A stretch of 6,470 nucleotides of DNA from Deltaproteobacteria bacterium (GTDB lineage Bacteria; SAR324; JACQKK01): contig JAOUFO010000105.1 in assembly GCA_029858165.1 (NCBI GenBank), positions 1-6,470 on the forward strand, read 5' to 3'. A program made the translations under genes and the position numbers. The notes beneath the pieces were generated by a model that was not told the DNA's origin, searched no databases, and was given only the letters and a program-made list of their open reading frames with translations. Below are positions 5,538 to 6,470 of this stretch, piece after piece. Position 1 is the stretch's first letter. Each line of letters opens with the position of its first letter.

Positions 5538-6470
5538 ATGGTCAAGCGCAACATTTTGTTAAATCCCGGCCCGGCCACCACCACCGACACGGTAAAACAG
5601 GCCCTGGTGGTGCCGGATATTTGCCCGCGGGAGGCCGACTTTGGCAATCTGACCGGACGGGTGCGGGACGGCCTGCTGCAAGTGGTCAACGGCCACCCCA
5701 CCCACACGGCGGTGATGCTGGCCGGGTCCGGCACGGCGGGGGTGGAGGCGGTGCTTTCCAGCGTGACCGGCCCCGGCCACAAGGTTCTGGTGCTGGACAA
5801 CGGGGCCTATGGCCGCCGGGGAGAGCAAATCCTGAAAGCGTACGCCATCCCCCACCATACCCACCGGTTGGCCTGGGGGGATTACCCCGATGTGGCGGCC
5901 CTGGATGACCTGATGGCCCGCAACCCGGATTGGACCCACTTCTTTTTTGTCCACCACGAAACCACCACCGGAATGCTGAACCCCCTGGATGAGCTTGCCG
6001 CCTTGTGCCGCAAACACCATTTGGTGTCCATCGTGGATGCCATGAGTTCTTACGCCGGAATCCCCATCAATTTGCAAACAACCCCGGTGGATTATCTGGT
6101 TTCCTCTTCCAACAAATGCGTTCAGGGGATGGCCGGGCTGAGCTTTGTGATCAGCCGCCGGGAGGCCCTGGAATCCACCTCCGGCCTGCCCCCCCGCAAC
6201 TTTTACCTGAATCTGTACGGCAACCACCGGTATTGGGAGCAGACCCGCCAGTTTCAGTTCACCCCGCCGGTGCAGGTGGTGTATGGCCTGGAAGCGGCCT
6301 TGAACGAGTTTTTCGCCGAGGGGCAGGCGGCCCGGTACGCGCGCTATTGCCGGAATTATGATGTGCTGATGGCCGGGCTGGAATCCCTGGGGTTGCGGAC
6401 CCTGCTGCCCCCCCCCCAACACGCCAAACTGCTGACCGCCATTGTGGAGCCTTCCATCCCGGGGTATTCC
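5538..6470 (+). CDS. phnW: 2-aminoethylphosphonate transaminase (3' partial)
   Basis: A PLP-dependent fold-type I aminotransferase. Next to pepM and ppd it should run in the biosynthetic direction, aminating phosphonoacetaldehyde to AEP with an amino acid donor such as alanine. PhnW also serves AEP breakdown elsewhere. The visible 311 residues begin VKRNILLNPGPATTT (2-16), like PhnW. Next come LAGSGTAGVEAVL (61-73) for the PLP phosphate, HHETTTGMLNPL (139-150), IVDAMSSYAG (165-174) with PLP-ring Asp167, and SSSNKCVQG (189-197) with Schiff-base Lys193. The family is about 360-370 residues, so roughly 50-60 are missing past the window end. ATG 5538 is the first ATG after an in-frame TAA (5508-5510), but the leader is pyrimidine-rich with no Shine-Dalgarno sequence. 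A C10 run (6408-6417) encodes Pro-Pro-Pro and could slip. The gene is separated from the other phosphonate genes by the antiporter. Confidence 0.93.
   Translation, partial: MVKRNILLNPGPATTTDTVKQALVVPDICPREADFGNLTGRVRDGLLQVVNGHPTHTAVMLAGSGTAGVEAVLSSVTGPGHKVLVLDNGAYGRRGEQILKAYAIPHHTHRLAWGDYPDVAALDDLMARNPDWTHFFFVHHETTTGMLNPLDELAALCRKHHLVSIVDAMSSYAGIPINLQTTPVDYLVSSSNKCVQGMAGLSFVISRREALESTSGLPPRNFYLNLYGNHRYWEQTRQFQFTPPVQVVYGLEAALNEFFAEGQAARYARYCRNYDVLMAGLESLGLRTLLPPPQHAKLLTAIVEPSIPGYS
6408..6417 (+). repeat. C10 homopolymer within phnW
   Basis: Ten consecutive C residues encode part of LLPPPQ. A change of one or two bases by replication slippage would truncate the transaminase. Runs of this length act as contingency loci in some bacteria, but this genome is rich in C and G runs generally, so chance is possible. 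A sequencing length error should also be considered. Confidence 0.6.

Overview
The window holds most of a bacterial 2-aminoethylphosphonate (AEP) biosynthesis locus, all on the + strand. By eye the DNA is GC-rich (about 60%), with heavy use of GGG, CCC and CTG codons and many long G or C runs. The proteins point to a bacterium. A proteobacterium or Desulfobacterota-like lineage is plausible, but nothing here fixes the taxon.

Layout: (1) 2-865 is the 3' part of a gene whose product ends with the C-terminus of phosphoenolpyruvate (PEP) mutase fused to a sugar-phosphate-type nucleotidyltransferase domain; its 5' part lies upstream of the window. (2) 871-2079 is phosphonopyruvate decarboxylase. 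(3) 2069-2872 is a stand-alone PntC-like phosphonate cytidylyltransferase that overlaps the decarboxylase by 11 bases. (4) 2873-3249 is a repeat-rich spacer. It has two inverted copies of a two-hairpin REP-like element around an AT-rich core, and one 31-base direct repeat copy; the other copy covers the end of pntC. (5) 3250-5370 is a CPA2-type cation:proton antiporter with two universal-stress-protein-like domains. (6) 5371-5537 is a short spacer with little in it. (7) 5538 to the end is 2-aminoethylphosphonate transaminase, cut off by the window edge after 311 codons.

How the genes fit together: PEP mutase makes phosphonopyruvate, the decarboxylase pulls it forward to phosphonoacetaldehyde, the transaminase converts that to AEP, and PntC would charge AEP as CMP-AEP for transfer to a lipid, glycan or protein. 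The transferase that would use CMP-AEP is not in the window. The antiporter has no evident role in this pathway and sits between pntC and phnW, bounded by spacers on both sides.

Points worth a second look are the repeat cassette after pntC, a canonical -1 slippery heptamer that opens a synonymous PKRKA repeat frame, a G-quadruplex-like insertion in the decarboxylase gene, and several G/C homopolymers of 8-10 bases inside the phosphonate genes.
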